From an uncultured Bacteroidia bacterium (GTDB lineage: Bacteria; Bacteroidota; Bacteroidia; Bacteroidales; F082), in NCBI GenBank assembly GCA_902771635.1, contig CACXXW010000006.1:31295-95294 (forward strand): a stretch of DNA of 64,000 bases, written 5' to 3'. Under the pieces are notes generated by a model that saw nothing but the letters and a program-made list of their open reading frames with translations, made no database searches and had not been told where the DNA came from. The position numbers and the translations under genes were made by a program. The stretch's first letter is position 1; every line of letters begins with the position of its first letter. Below are positions 1 to 8,686 of the stretch, one piece after another.

Positions 1-2556
1 GTTCCACCAATACAACTTGCCATCGCGTTCATAGACATATTCGTGCGTTATGTCTTGATGCAAATCCTTGTCGTAAAGCGTGTTGATTTTCACAAGGATA
101 TGCGCTGTGTCATTGTTGATTATGGTGTCGCCGGCTTGATACATGTATTGGTAAGTAATGCTACCGTTCTCATTTTGGATTTCGTAATACCATTCGTTTC
201 GGATAATATCCTCGATAAAGTTTTGGAACTCACTCCAATACGGTGCATTTTGATAAGCCTCTTTGCTGCCAACCGGCACATGGATGGGAATGTTGGGATC
301 GTAGAAATAAACGGCGCCATAACCTGCGAAAGTGTATTGGTCAAGCTGCGGCGGATTCGGGTTGTAGGAATAGATTTCGGTGAAACGAGTGTTTCTGAAA
401 ACGTGGTTCTCAATATTGGTGACCGATGCCGGGATTTTCAAAACACCTGTGAAATTCACGCAGTCTGAAAAGGCTGCACCGTAGAGATGGGTGACGCCAT
501 TCCCCATGTCGAGGTCGGAGAATAGGCAATGGTCAAACGCCATATTATGGATGGAAGTCACCGAGTTGGGGATAACCAACGTTCCCGTAAAGGCGGATTC
601 AGAGAAAACGGCATGATTGATGGTGCTCAACGACTCGGAGATTCTAAGTTCACCAGTGAAGTTGGGGCAATACTCAAAAGCCCTTGTCCCTATATATGTC
701 ACTGAATTAGGGATGATCAGCGAACCAGAAAATTCGCTGTTGGCAAAAGCAAAAGCACCAATTGTGGTTAGCGAATCGGGAAGAGTGAGTGTGCCGGAGA
801 AATGGCTATACTGGAAAGCGTAGTCGCCGATGGTCAAAACAGAGTTGGGGATCACAAGATCGCCACCGTCGCCGCAACCATAAAAAGCATTCTCGCCGAT
901 AGCCACAATATAGTCGGGGATGACGGTGGTTTTGCATCCCACAAACAGTGTGCTGTCGTCTCTGGTAATGATGGCATTGTTTTCGGAATAGAAACGCGGG
1001 TTGTTTTCGTCAACCGTGATGGTCTCCATTGAGGGCTCCAGAGTAAACACGCTCGCATAAACAGTCGTGAGGGAAGCAGGGATATATAGCGAAGTCAAAG
1101 AGGAGCAATCGCTAAAGGCCTCGTGAAAGATTGTCGTTATGGTATTGGGAAGGGTTATTGAGGCAATGCCGCTACAGGATTGGAAGGCTCTGTGCCAGAT
1201 GGTGGTGACGCCTTCCTGCAATTCGACGGCTTGCAATCCCGTGCAAGCGTAAAAAGAATGATCGCCAACATCGGTGATGCTGCCTGGTATGACCAGCGTT
1301 CCCGTCAAGCCGTCACATTCAAAAAAGGCACAATCGTCAATAGCAGTCACGGTGTAGGTCTCCCCTTCGTAAATTACCGTTGAGGGCAAAGTCATGCTGC
1401 CTTGAGGCTTTTCGTAACCTTCCCAAAAGTTACTCTCCCAAGGGTTTTCCGGCTCATGGGGAAAAGTGACTTTTACGGTCTTTTGTTCCTCGTCGGTGAT
1501 GATGTAATAAAGTGTCTGGCCTGTTTCGCATACGGCCGAGAAATCGAAGCGCTCCGTGGTGGGGGCTGGGTTAACGATCTCATCCGCATTGGCATAGCTC
1601 TTGTAATTTTGGTCGACACCAATATAATACAGGTGGTTGTCGAATCCTTTGATGAGCCATTTCATAGGCACACAACACCCTGGAAGCGGCCGCACCCCAT
1701 ACATCCTTTCCCCTATTTCGGTAAAATGCTCGCCATGATCAAGAGAATAAGACAAACCTTCGGTATAATCATCATCGTTATAGTTTATTGTATAGATGAT
1801 TCCGTTATCAGAAATGCTAATGTAATTTGCCGCCAGCGCATAAAAACCAGGAATATACTCAAATCCAGAAAAATCATTGCCATAGCCTGCACAGACCACA
1901 TTACCATCTGGGTCGAACTCCATATCCCGAATTCCCAGCCCTTCAAATGCAACAAGTTCCCAGTTTTGCATATCTGAAAGGGTTGAGTGGTATAGGCCAT
2001 TGCCATAATAATACAAGCCGACATAAACATCACCGTTTTCGTTGGCCAAAATATCACTGATGCTATAATCCTCAAAGGAAGTGAAAGTGTCGTTCACGCC
2101 CCATGTAGTACCGCCATCGGTGGTCCAAAAAACGCTTCCATATTCTGTTGAGCCTACTATGATGTGGTTGTTTAAGGCGTATAAATTCCAAGCCTTATCT
2201 CCAGCACTCAAAGGGATGTCTGAGGTATACTGCCAAGTGTCGCCGTAGTTGTCAGAATACCATACCTTAAACGGATTGTCTTCGAAAACGAAAATTCTTC
2301 CTTCCGGGCTTACACCAAAACAGTATTCATTGAAATAATAGTCGTTGCCTGTTTCGTATCCCAAGACGATTTGGTAGGTTTCGCCTTCGTCTTGAGAGCG
2401 GCCTATCCCGCTGTAACCGCAATTGAAATAAAGGCTTCCGTCGGGAGCGGCGCCTAAAAAAGCGGCTGATACATCGATGGGTTTCCAAATGTTTTGCGCC
2501 ATGCCTCCAAGCGCGAAGGCGAGCGAAATCGCTAATGTAAATACTAATCTTTTCAT
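1..2556 (-). CDS. Secreted Asp-box / leucine-rich-repeat surface protein, 3' end outside window
   Basis: The frame is open for 852 codons from the ATG at 2556 to the window edge, so the C-terminus is missing. An N-terminal signal peptide (MKRLVFTLAISLAFALGG) is followed by a region with Asp-box motifs of BNR/VPS10 propellers (YSDNYGDTWQ, TTDGGTTW) over about residues 20-330. After this comes a run of BspA-type leucine-rich repeats (units like LVIPNSVTSIHNMAF) from roughly bases 1400 to 250, closed by the usual repeat cap (HVPVGSKEAYQNAPYW). The last residues visible (EWYYEIQNENGSITYQYMY to YWWN) match the conserved C-terminal module of the two downstream paralogues. An in-frame ATG nine codons upstream (2583) exists, but the signal peptide favours 2556. 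It is likely exported and displayed by T9SS; the substrate or ligand is unknown. Confidence 0.85.
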   Translation of the reverse strand, partial: MKRLVFTLAISLAFALGGMAQNIWKPIDVSAAFLGAAPDGSLYFNCGYSGIGRSQDEGETYQIVLGYETGNDYYFNEYCFGVSPEGRIFVFEDNPFKVWYSDNYGDTWQYTSDIPLSAGDKAWNLYALNNHIIVGSTEYGSVFWTTDGGTTWGVNDTFTSFEDYSISDILANENGDVYVGLYYYGNGLYHSTLSDMQNWELVAFEGLGIRDMEFDPDGNVVCAGYGNDFSGFEYIPGFYALAANYISISDNGIIYTINYNDDDYTEGLSYSLDHGEHFTEIGERMYGVRPLPGCCVPMKWLIKGFDNHLYYIGVDQNYKSYANADEIVNPAPTTERFDFSAVCETGQTLYYIITDEEQKTVKVTFPHEPENPWESNFWEGYEKPQGSMTLPSTVIYEGETYTVTAIDDCAFFECDGLTGTLVIPGSITDVGDHSFYACTGLQAVELQEGVTTIWHRAFQSCSGIASITLPNTITTIFHEAFSDCSSLTSLYIPASLTTVYASVFTLEPSMETITVDENNPRFYSENNAIITRDDSTLFVGCKTTVIPDYIVAIGENAFYGCGDGGDLVIPNSVLTIGDYAFQYSHFSGTLTLPDSLTTIGAFAFANSEFSGSLIIPNSVTYIGTRAFEYCPNFTGELRISESLSTINHAVFSESAFTGTLVIPNSVTSIHNMAFDHCLFSDLDMGNGVTHLYGAAFSDCVNFTGVLKIPASVTNIENHVFRNTRFTEIYSYNPNPPQLDQYTFAGYGAVYFYDPNIPIHVPVGSKEAYQNAPYWSEFQNFIEDIIRNEWYYEIQNENGSITYQYMYQAGDTIINNDTAHILVKINTLYDKDLHQDITHEYVYERDGKLYWWN

Positions 2557-2597
2557 GGTTGTATGTTTTTGATTGTTATCCATTTATTTGATTCGGT

Positions 2598-2670
2598 TTG
2601 TAGGGCTGTCGTACCACGGCAGCCACTGTGCCGTTTCAGGTGCGGCTGCCACGGTGTGACAGCCCTACAA
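2598..2670. repeat. Inverted repeat (27-bp arms) between paralogues 1 and 2
   Basis: Arms TTGTAGGGCTGTC...GGCAGCC (2598-2624) and GGCTGCC...GACAGCCCTACAA (2644-2670) form a long hairpin with four imperfect positions, two of which are G-T pairs in RNA. A near-identical copy lies at 5515-5585 in the equivalent place after the next paralogue. There is no T-run, so it is a REP-like element rather than a classical terminator. Confidence 0.8.
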
Positions 2671-2678
2671 GACCACGA

Positions 2679-2786
2679 TTAACGCACCACAAATTTACGC
2701 GTCTCGCCCGCAAAGGTAATGAAATACATGCCTTGAGGCAATGATGAAACATCTATCTGTTGGTTATCAGCGTTGATGTTGATAGA
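2679..2786 (-). pseudogene. Out-of-frame remnant of a T9SS sorting domain
   Basis: Read on the minus strand, this stretch encodes INADNQQIDVSSLPQGMYF...TRKFVVR and a TAA. That is the same C-terminal sorting tail that ends the paralogue at 5595-8555. Here it is in a different frame from the gene at 2767-5472, which stops at 2767 inside it. The preceding part of the domain (the YPNPTNG segment in the intact paralogue) is absent, so a deletion next to a REP sequence cut off the signal. Confidence 0.85.
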
Positions 2787-5472
2787 TCATGAAGGTCCCT
2801 GCGGTTCCTGAGCCTGTCGAAGGAGTCGAAGGGCCGCCTTCCTCAATCCCATGCAATTCCTCATAAATCGCGTCGCAGTCCTCATCACCAGGTTTGAACA
2901 CCAATTCATCCTCAACCCAGTAGCAGCGCAGACCTTCCACGAGGATGCCGTCGCGGTTGTCCATTAGCCTCTCGGGGAAGAAACTCGTCAGGTGACCGAT
3001 GCCGCACACAATGTCGCCGCTGAAGATGTCGTCTGCATCGCTTACGCGAAGCATCCGATAGGTCTTGCCTTCGTATTCGAAATCTTCCACGGCATCCACA
3101 TGCATCACGATACTTTCCGTCCCCACTTTGATTTCCCACTCGTCGCCTACTTCTGCATTGAAGTCATAAAGCACAGTGAACTCACCCAAGGTCTTGTTCC
3201 ACCAGTATAATTTGCCGTCACGCTCATAGACATATTCATGTGTCACTTCGGTATGTATGTCTTTGTCGTAAAGCGTGTTGATTTTCACAAGAATATGTGC
3301 AGTGTCATTGTTGATTATGGTGTCGCCAGCCTGATACATATATTGGTAGGTGATGTTGCCGTTCTCATTTTGGATTTCATAGTACCATTCTGAGCCCAAC
3401 GGGAAGATTTCATTTAAAACCACGGCTTCGGTGATATTGATACGGTAATAGAAATTCTGGTCGAAGGTTAACATCATTTTGGTTGTAAACGTTGCCGTAA
3501 TTTCCTGGCCGTTGACATAAACAGTGTCGTTGCCCACGAGGAACCATTGACCGCCATCAATGTCTTGTTCGTTTTCAAGATAATATCTCCTGCCATTCGA
3601 ATTAAAGACAATCTCCATTCCAGGCAAGGGAATATATCCTGTATGCGGCATAGGAGCCCAGTCAACGGTTCCTGTCAAGGTGGTTTCCTCATCAGTGTCC
3701 ATCTCCACCAATTCAACGACATTCACCTCATCGCCTGGCATATCATAACGGAAGTGCCGTATTCCTTTGATATCGACCTGCATACCTTCTCTGAAAATGT
3801 CGTTGTTGATGAACGTGTTTTTGTAAAGTTGGCCATTGCGCATCAGATAATGAGGAACAACTAAACTGGAAGGAAGTACGGTCAAAAAATGCTGATTCTC
3901 GTCTTCCTCACAAGGACAGGAAAGACATGGTGGATCCCAAAAATCCGTGGTAAGTGTACCGTCTATTTGGTAATTGTAATCCATAAATGGTTGGATAACG
4001 GCCAATTCCATTCCATAATACGGAACAGCATATTGGTTCATCTGGATACCACAATGTCCGATGAAAGTACAAGGCAAACATCCCGCATATAATGTCATGC
4101 CATTGAAGGTAAGCGGGAATTCTTGCTGTTCGCCATTGATGGTGATGTAATAAGTCTGATAAGGAGGATTTATAGTTGTGATAATCACTTTATTATCTTC
4201 ATAAGATGCTTCAAGCGTCGCAGTGATGGCATCGTAATAATGTGCTGTAGTTTGCTGGATATCCAGCACATTTTGCGAATGTCCCACATAGTCATGCATC
4301 TCTTTGATGGTTCCAAACGCACCGATAGTGGCACCCATAGGTATGGTGTCATAACGCACGATAAGTCTGCTCAAATCGGTAGGATTTGGGCGAAAACCGT
4401 CTACCGTCACGGGATAGATGTGATTGTCATCCACCCTGATGGCCTGCCCTGCGCCATGTGGATAATTCCCAAAGGCAAAAGCATCTTGCAAAACAACGAC
4501 TTCGCCTTCAATGTAATGGATGTCGTTGGTGTTGAATACGCTTTTCATGCGAGCACCATGACCACCAAAATACAAGTGTCCATCGCGGCCTTTGTAAATA
4601 GAGCCATCACCCAATCCGCCTGGAGAAGGTGAGTAAAGCGGCAGTGCCTCACCATTTTCGTAGAAGTTTTCGCCATGGTCGGCTGAATAGCGCAACACTG
4701 TGTAATCGTTATAATCATCGCCCACATCGTGAAGGTCATAGACAATTCCGTTGTCGGCAATCGTGAACCGCCTGTCAGGAACGAGATATAAGCCTTGTTG
4801 CTGCTGGTAATGTCCGTAACCGCCAGCCACCACATTGCCTTCGGGATTCAACTCCATGTGGTAAATCATAGCGCCTGCGAGCAAGCAAGTCCAGTTTTCA
4901 ATGTCATTGAAATTTGCGGTATATATGCCTAATTCATAAGTAGGAACCGCATTGGTTATGCTGATATAAACATTTCCCTCATGGTCAGCGAGGATGCTGG
5001 TGAAAACCATGTCTTGCAGGAAACTGATGTTGGTCTCGTTCCACGATTCGCCGCCGTCCAAGGTCCAGAAAAACTTTTCGTTGTTGACCATAACGATGGT
5101 GTCGTTTGAAAGCGAATACATTCCTTCTACCCAATTGGTGGAGATGCCTGACGCCTGCTCTTGCCAGGTGTCGCCGTTGTCATCAGAATAATAGAGTCGA
5201 TAGTTGTTTTGATTAAAAATGAAGATGCGATCATTGTCATTGATGATGAAATGTTTTGAATTGACATAACTCAAATCATAGTTTAATTCCCATGTTGCGC
5301 CTTCATCCTGCGAGCGATGGAGGCCACTATAGCCCCAATTGCTGAAAATACTGCCGTCGGCTGAGACGCCAAGGAACTCGCCGTTCATATCTATAGGCTT
5401 CCAAACATTTTGCGCCGCGCCACCAAGGACGAAGCCAGCCAAAATCGCTATAGTTAATACTAATCTTTTCAT
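2767..5472 (-). CDS. Secreted Asp-box protein paralogue with truncated sorting domain
   Basis: About 901 residues from the ATG at 5472; an in-frame ATG nine codons earlier (5499) is less likely because the signal peptide MKRLVLTIAILAGFVLGGAA begins at 5472. The N-terminal half has Asp-box motifs (RSQDEGATW, YSDDNGDTWQ, TLDGGESW) typical of BNR/sortilin-like propellers. The middle (about 420-680) is of unknown fold, with a CLSCPCEE cysteine cluster. The C-terminal module (EWYYEIQNENG to CGIGHLTSFFPERLMD) is nearly identical to that of both neighbours. The protein ends in an aberrant tail (PSTPSTGSGTAGTFMIYQHQ) because the T9SS domain is frameshifted. Unless this is an assembly error, the product should be secreted to the periplasm but not sorted by T9SS. 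Confidence 0.85.
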   Translation of the reverse strand: MKRLVLTIAILAGFVLGGAAQNVWKPIDMNGEFLGVSADGSIFSNWGYSGLHRSQDEGATWELNYDLSYVNSKHFIINDNDRIFIFNQNNYRLYYSDDNGDTWQEQASGISTNWVEGMYSLSNDTIVMVNNEKFFWTLDGGESWNETNISFLQDMVFTSILADHEGNVYISITNAVPTYELGIYTANFNDIENWTCLLAGAMIYHMELNPEGNVVAGGYGHYQQQQGLYLVPDRRFTIADNGIVYDLHDVGDDYNDYTVLRYSADHGENFYENGEALPLYSPSPGGLGDGSIYKGRDGHLYFGGHGARMKSVFNTNDIHYIEGEVVVLQDAFAFGNYPHGAGQAIRVDDNHIYPVTVDGFRPNPTDLSRLIVRYDTIPMGATIGAFGTIKEMHDYVGHSQNVLDIQQTTAHYYDAITATLEASYEDNKVIITTINPPYQTYYITINGEQQEFPLTFNGMTLYAGCLPCTFIGHCGIQMNQYAVPYYGMELAVIQPFMDYNYQIDGTLTTDFWDPPCLSCPCEEDENQHFLTVLPSSLVVPHYLMRNGQLYKNTFINNDIFREGMQVDIKGIRHFRYDMPGDEVNVVELVEMDTDEETTLTGTVDWAPMPHTGYIPLPGMEIVFNSNGRRYYLENEQDIDGGQWFLVGNDTVYVNGQEITATFTTKMMLTFDQNFYYRINITEAVVLNEIFPLGSEWYYEIQNENGNITYQYMYQAGDTIINNDTAHILVKINTLYDKDIHTEVTHEYVYERDGKLYWWNKTLGEFTVLYDFNAEVGDEWEIKVGTESIVMHVDAVEDFEYEGKTYRMLRVSDADDIFSGDIVCGIGHLTSFFPERLMDNRDGILVEGLRCYWVEDELVFKPGDEDCDAIYEELHGIEEGGPSTPSTGSGTAGTFMIYQHQR
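2807..2835. repeat. CTTCGAC-type REP inside a coding sequence
   Basis: CCTGAGCCTGTCGAAG followed by GAGTCGAAGGGCC is the same element family as the inverted pair at 15694-15742. Here it is translated as the PSTPSTGSG linker just before the lost sorting domain of the minus-strand gene. Confidence 0.75.
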
Positions 5473-5514
5473 GGTTGTATGTTTTTGATTGTTATTCATT
5501 TATTCGTTTCGGTC

Positions 5515-5585
5515 TGTAGGGCTGTCGTATTACGGCAGCCACTGTGCCGTTTCAGGTGCGGCTGCCACGGTGTGACAGCCCTACA
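5515..5585. repeat. Inverted repeat between paralogues 2 and 3
   Basis: Arms TGTAGGGCTGTC...GGCAGCC (5515-5540) and GGCTGCC...GACAGCCCTACA (5560-5585) are a copy of the hairpin at 2598-2670. It sits right after the stop codon of the 5595-8555 gene. The repeated gene-plus-hairpin unit points to tandem duplication of a unit containing both. Confidence 0.8.
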
Positions 5586-5594
5586 AGACCGCGA

Positions 5595-8555
5595 TTATCG
5601 CACCACAAATTTACGCGTCTCGCCCGCAAAGGTAATGAAATACATGCCTTGAGGCAATGATGAAACATCTATCTGTTGGTTATCAGCGTTGATGTTGTTC
5701 TGTAGAGACGCAAAATTTTGCGTCTCTACAAACAAAACACCGTTTGTCGGATTAGGATAAACCGTCAAGGCCCCTGAGCCCGTCGAAGGGCCGTCCTCCT
5801 CCACACCGTGCAGTTCGCTAATGACTGCGTCGCAGTCCTCATCACCAGGTTTGAACACCAATTCATCCTCAATCCAGTAGCAGCGAAGGCCTTCCACACT
5901 GATACGGTCGCCATTGTCCATCAGCCTTTCGGGGAAGAAACTGGTGAGGTGACCGATGCCACACACGATGTCGCCGCTGAAGTAGTTGTCCACATCGCTG
6001 ACACGCAGCATCCGATAGGTCTTGCCTTCGTATTCAACGGTTTCCACGGCGTCAACGTGCATGATGAGGGTTTCCGTGCCGACCTTGGTGACCCAAGTGT
6101 CGCCTTCATACAGCACGGTAAACTCCTCCAAGGTCTTGTTCCACCAATACACCTTACCGTCGCGCACATAGACATACTCGTGCGTCACCTCATCATGCAG
6201 GCCTTTGTCATAAAGCGTGTTGATTTTCACAAGGATATGCGACGGTTCATCGTTGACAATGGTGTCGCCAGCCTGATACATGTATTGGTAGGTGATGCTG
6301 CCGTTCTCGTTCTCGATTTCATAGTACCATTCCGAAGGAAAAGCAATCACATTGGGAATGTCATCGGAATTGGGGATGCTTTTCCAGTATTGGTCATTGC
6401 CAAAGAAATACAAATGGTTGTCATAGCTTTTGGAGAGGAAGCCGTCTTCACCACCAGGGGCAGGTGCCGACACAGGAAGGTTCTCGACGGTGTTGTAGAA
6501 ATGCTCGCCGTGGTCTAAAGAATAAGCCAAAACCACATTGTCATACATGGTCATAGCGGTCTTGTAAACGATGCCATTGTCGGCAACGGCAACACGATTG
6601 GACCAAAAGGCATAAAACCCTGGCACATGCTCGAAACCCGAAAAATCGCCTCCGAAATTCACGGCGCAAATGATATTGCCCTCAGGGTCAAATGCCATGT
6701 CCTTTATGCCAACATTCTCAAAAGCAGCAATTTCCCAGTTCTGCATATCAGAGAGGGTGGAATGATACACGCCGATGTTAGGCCCGATGTAATACCAGAC
6801 ACTGACATACACATCTCCGTTTTCGCTGACGAGGAGGTCGCTGATTTCTTGGTGTTCTTCCATGAATTCAAGGCCTGAAAAGCCCCAAGTTTCACCACCG
6901 TCAAGCGTCCAAAAGATTTCCCTGTTTTGAGTCCACCCCACAACGATGTCATTGGTTGCAGCATATAGACCTGCTACACCTATCAAACCACACGAGGATA
7001 TTTGGTTGGTTTGCTGCCATGTGTCGCCGTTGTCGTCGGAATACATGACCGTCACCGTATTATTATTAAAAACAAAAATCCTTCCTTCTTTGCTGACGGC
7101 GAGATTTCCAACACTGCCGTCGAACACAGTTTCCCATGTTTCGCCATCATCTTGCGAACGAACCAATGTGGAAGGATAGACATCTGTATTTCTACAGAAC
7201 AGGTCTCCTTGCGCATCAGCACCTAAAAAAACTCCAGGTATTTCGATAGGCTTCCAAAGGCTATGCGCCACATTGCCGCCGTTTGAAAGGCCTCCTACAA
7301 TTAAGAAGAAATAACCGCTTTCTTCGCCTTCGGAACTGCGACAATAGGCATGTGTCACGACTTGCTCTTCAGGAAAATTGACCAAAGTGACCGCAACCTC
7401 AAGAAATCCACCCGCCGGGATTTCGTAAGGCAGGCTGTGCGAAGGCACCATTTCAAGATAGTTGGTGCCGTATTCGCGAATCTCATAAACAGTGATGCTT
7501 TGCAGGGCATTGGTGTTGTGCAGGTAGAAGGATTGCGTCAAAGGAGTGTTTTCATCGAAAGTAACCCCTTGCATAGGTATGTATTGCAGACCTTCGTCCC
7601 AGGCCTCCTCGTTGACCCTAACGATGACTTGCTTGTTACCAATCGAGGTTGTAATGTTGATATAAATGGTTTGATAGCCTTTATAACCTATGGAATTCAA
7701 TTCCACTTCTATCTCTGTAGATTGATTGGGCTGCAAAATTTGGGGAAAAGTTGCGTAGACTATCAGCATATTGTTGTCGGGCTGAATATCAATGTCTGAA
7801 ATTGTGACAGGATTGTCTGTCTGATTAATAAGGTGGATGGTCTGAGATTCATAATACGACTCAAAGGTCAGCGTTGTTGGCGAAATAACCAAATCGCCAT
7901 GCTGCGAAGGATAAACGAAATAACAACTATTAATACTTGGATAGGAATTTTGCCATATCAAATCACCGTCCTCATAATAACAAAGGAGGTCAGTCGACCC
8001 TCCCACTAAAAAAAGTGATCCTGAATCAATTATCCCATAAAGGCTGCCAATACCTTCAATCCATACTTCCTGTTCACCATTACCAAAAGGATATTCCAAC
8101 ACGATTTGTTGTCTTGGTTCTTCATTAACGAGGATTTCTCCCTTTTCGACAACGACCATGCAACACTCATAAAACCCATAGTCACACATGCAAATGGTAT
8201 CTCCAACTTCCATTGAGAAATCATATAAGAGATGTTCATCAGAAGTGGAAGGTCTACGAGAGAAGACTTGCCCATCCTCGGTTTCTCTGAGAAAGCCCCA
8301 GAGATTCCAACCTGTAAGGTCTTCGTTCCTTGTCGCATACATCACTTTGTACGGCACGCCATCCACCAGCGTATCACCTTCGATTTTATAAATGTCGGTA
8401 TACCTGTGCGGCGGCTCCGGCGGATTCCAAGGATAGGAAAACAGCACATTCCATTGTTTTCCATCCTCGACGATAGGATGATAGTCTTGTGCTTTCATGG
8501 TCATCCCGCCCATCATCATCAGGGCAATCACTGCGATAAAACTAAGGTTTTTCAT
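5595..8555 (-). CDS. Secreted Asp-box protein with T9SS type A sorting domain
   Basis: About 986 residues from the ATG at 8555 (signal peptide MKNLSFIAVIALMMMGGMTM); an upstream in-frame start at 8618 would only add a non-signal tail. Modules in order: an N-terminal region of about 210 residues of unknown fold; an Ig-like segment (VISPTTLTFESYYESQTI) resembling choice-of-anchor D domains; an Asp-box propeller (RSQDDGETW, YSDDNGDTWQ, TLDGGETW); the conserved C-terminal module (EWYYEIENENGSITYQYMY); and an intact type A sorting domain (LTVYPNPTNG ... GMYFITFAGETRKFVVR). It is probably translocated across the outer membrane by the T9SS. Two palindromic repeats lie within the coding sequence near the sorting domain. 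Confidence 0.88.
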   Translation of the reverse strand: MKNLSFIAVIALMMMGGMTMKAQDYHPIVEDGKQWNVLFSYPWNPPEPPHRYTDIYKIEGDTLVDGVPYKVMYATRNEDLTGWNLWGFLRETEDGQVFSRRPSTSDEHLLYDFSMEVGDTICMCDYGFYECCMVVVEKGEILVNEEPRQQIVLEYPFGNGEQEVWIEGIGSLYGIIDSGSLFLVGGSTDLLCYYEDGDLIWQNSYPSINSCYFVYPSQHGDLVISPTTLTFESYYESQTIHLINQTDNPVTISDIDIQPDNNMLIVYATFPQILQPNQSTEIEVELNSIGYKGYQTIYINITTSIGNKQVIVRVNEEAWDEGLQYIPMQGVTFDENTPLTQSFYLHNTNALQSITVYEIREYGTNYLEMVPSHSLPYEIPAGGFLEVAVTLVNFPEEQVVTHAYCRSSEGEESGYFFLIVGGLSNGGNVAHSLWKPIEIPGVFLGADAQGDLFCRNTDVYPSTLVRSQDDGETWETVFDGSVGNLAVSKEGRIFVFNNNTVTVMYSDDNGDTWQQTNQISSCGLIGVAGLYAATNDIVVGWTQNREIFWTLDGGETWGFSGLEFMEEHQEISDLLVSENGDVYVSVWYYIGPNIGVYHSTLSDMQNWEIAAFENVGIKDMAFDPEGNIICAVNFGGDFSGFEHVPGFYAFWSNRVAVADNGIVYKTAMTMYDNVVLAYSLDHGEHFYNTVENLPVSAPAPGGEDGFLSKSYDNHLYFFGNDQYWKSIPNSDDIPNVIAFPSEWYYEIENENGSITYQYMYQAGDTIVNDEPSHILVKINTLYDKGLHDEVTHEYVYVRDGKVYWWNKTLEEFTVLYEGDTWVTKVGTETLIMHVDAVETVEYEGKTYRMLRVSDVDNYFSGDIVCGIGHLTSFFPERLMDNGDRISVEGLRCYWIEDELVFKPGDEDCDAVISELHGVEEDGPSTGSGALTVYPNPTNGVLFVETQNFASLQNNINADNQQIDVSSLPQGMYFITFAGETRKFVVR
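5701..5730. repeat. Perfect 30-bp palindrome inside the sorting-domain coding region
   Basis: TGTAGAGACGCAAAA and its exact complement meet at the centre. It belongs to the GTAGAGACG...CGTCTCTAC family found intergenically at 17410, 53731, 63248 and 63295. Here it is translated as VETQNFASLQ within the sorting domain of the minus-strand gene. Confidence 0.9.
5773..5792. repeat. CTTCGAC-type REP inside a coding sequence
   Basis: CCTGAGCCCGTCGAAGGGCC encodes the PSTGSG linker before the sorting domain of the minus-strand gene. It occupies the same protein position as the REP in the neighbouring paralogue (2807-2835). Confidence 0.7.
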
Positions 8556-8619
8556 AGGTCTAATTATTTGATTGTTATTACTTTGTATTTCTAATTTTAT
8601 TGCTTCGCAAGAAATCATT

Positions 8620-8627
8620 CAAAAATA
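8620..8627 (-). promoter_or_regulatory. Candidate Bacteroidota -7 box (TATTTTTG)
   Basis: The minus-strand octamer TATTTTTG fits the TAnnTTTG consensus and lies 64 nt upstream of the ATG at 8555. It is the likely promoter for the secreted-protein gene at 5595-8555. Confidence 0.45.
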
Positions 8628-8686
8628 AGTTGAAAATCTTTTGAAAATATATTTATTTGATTTTGAGTGATTTTATAATGATTTTT

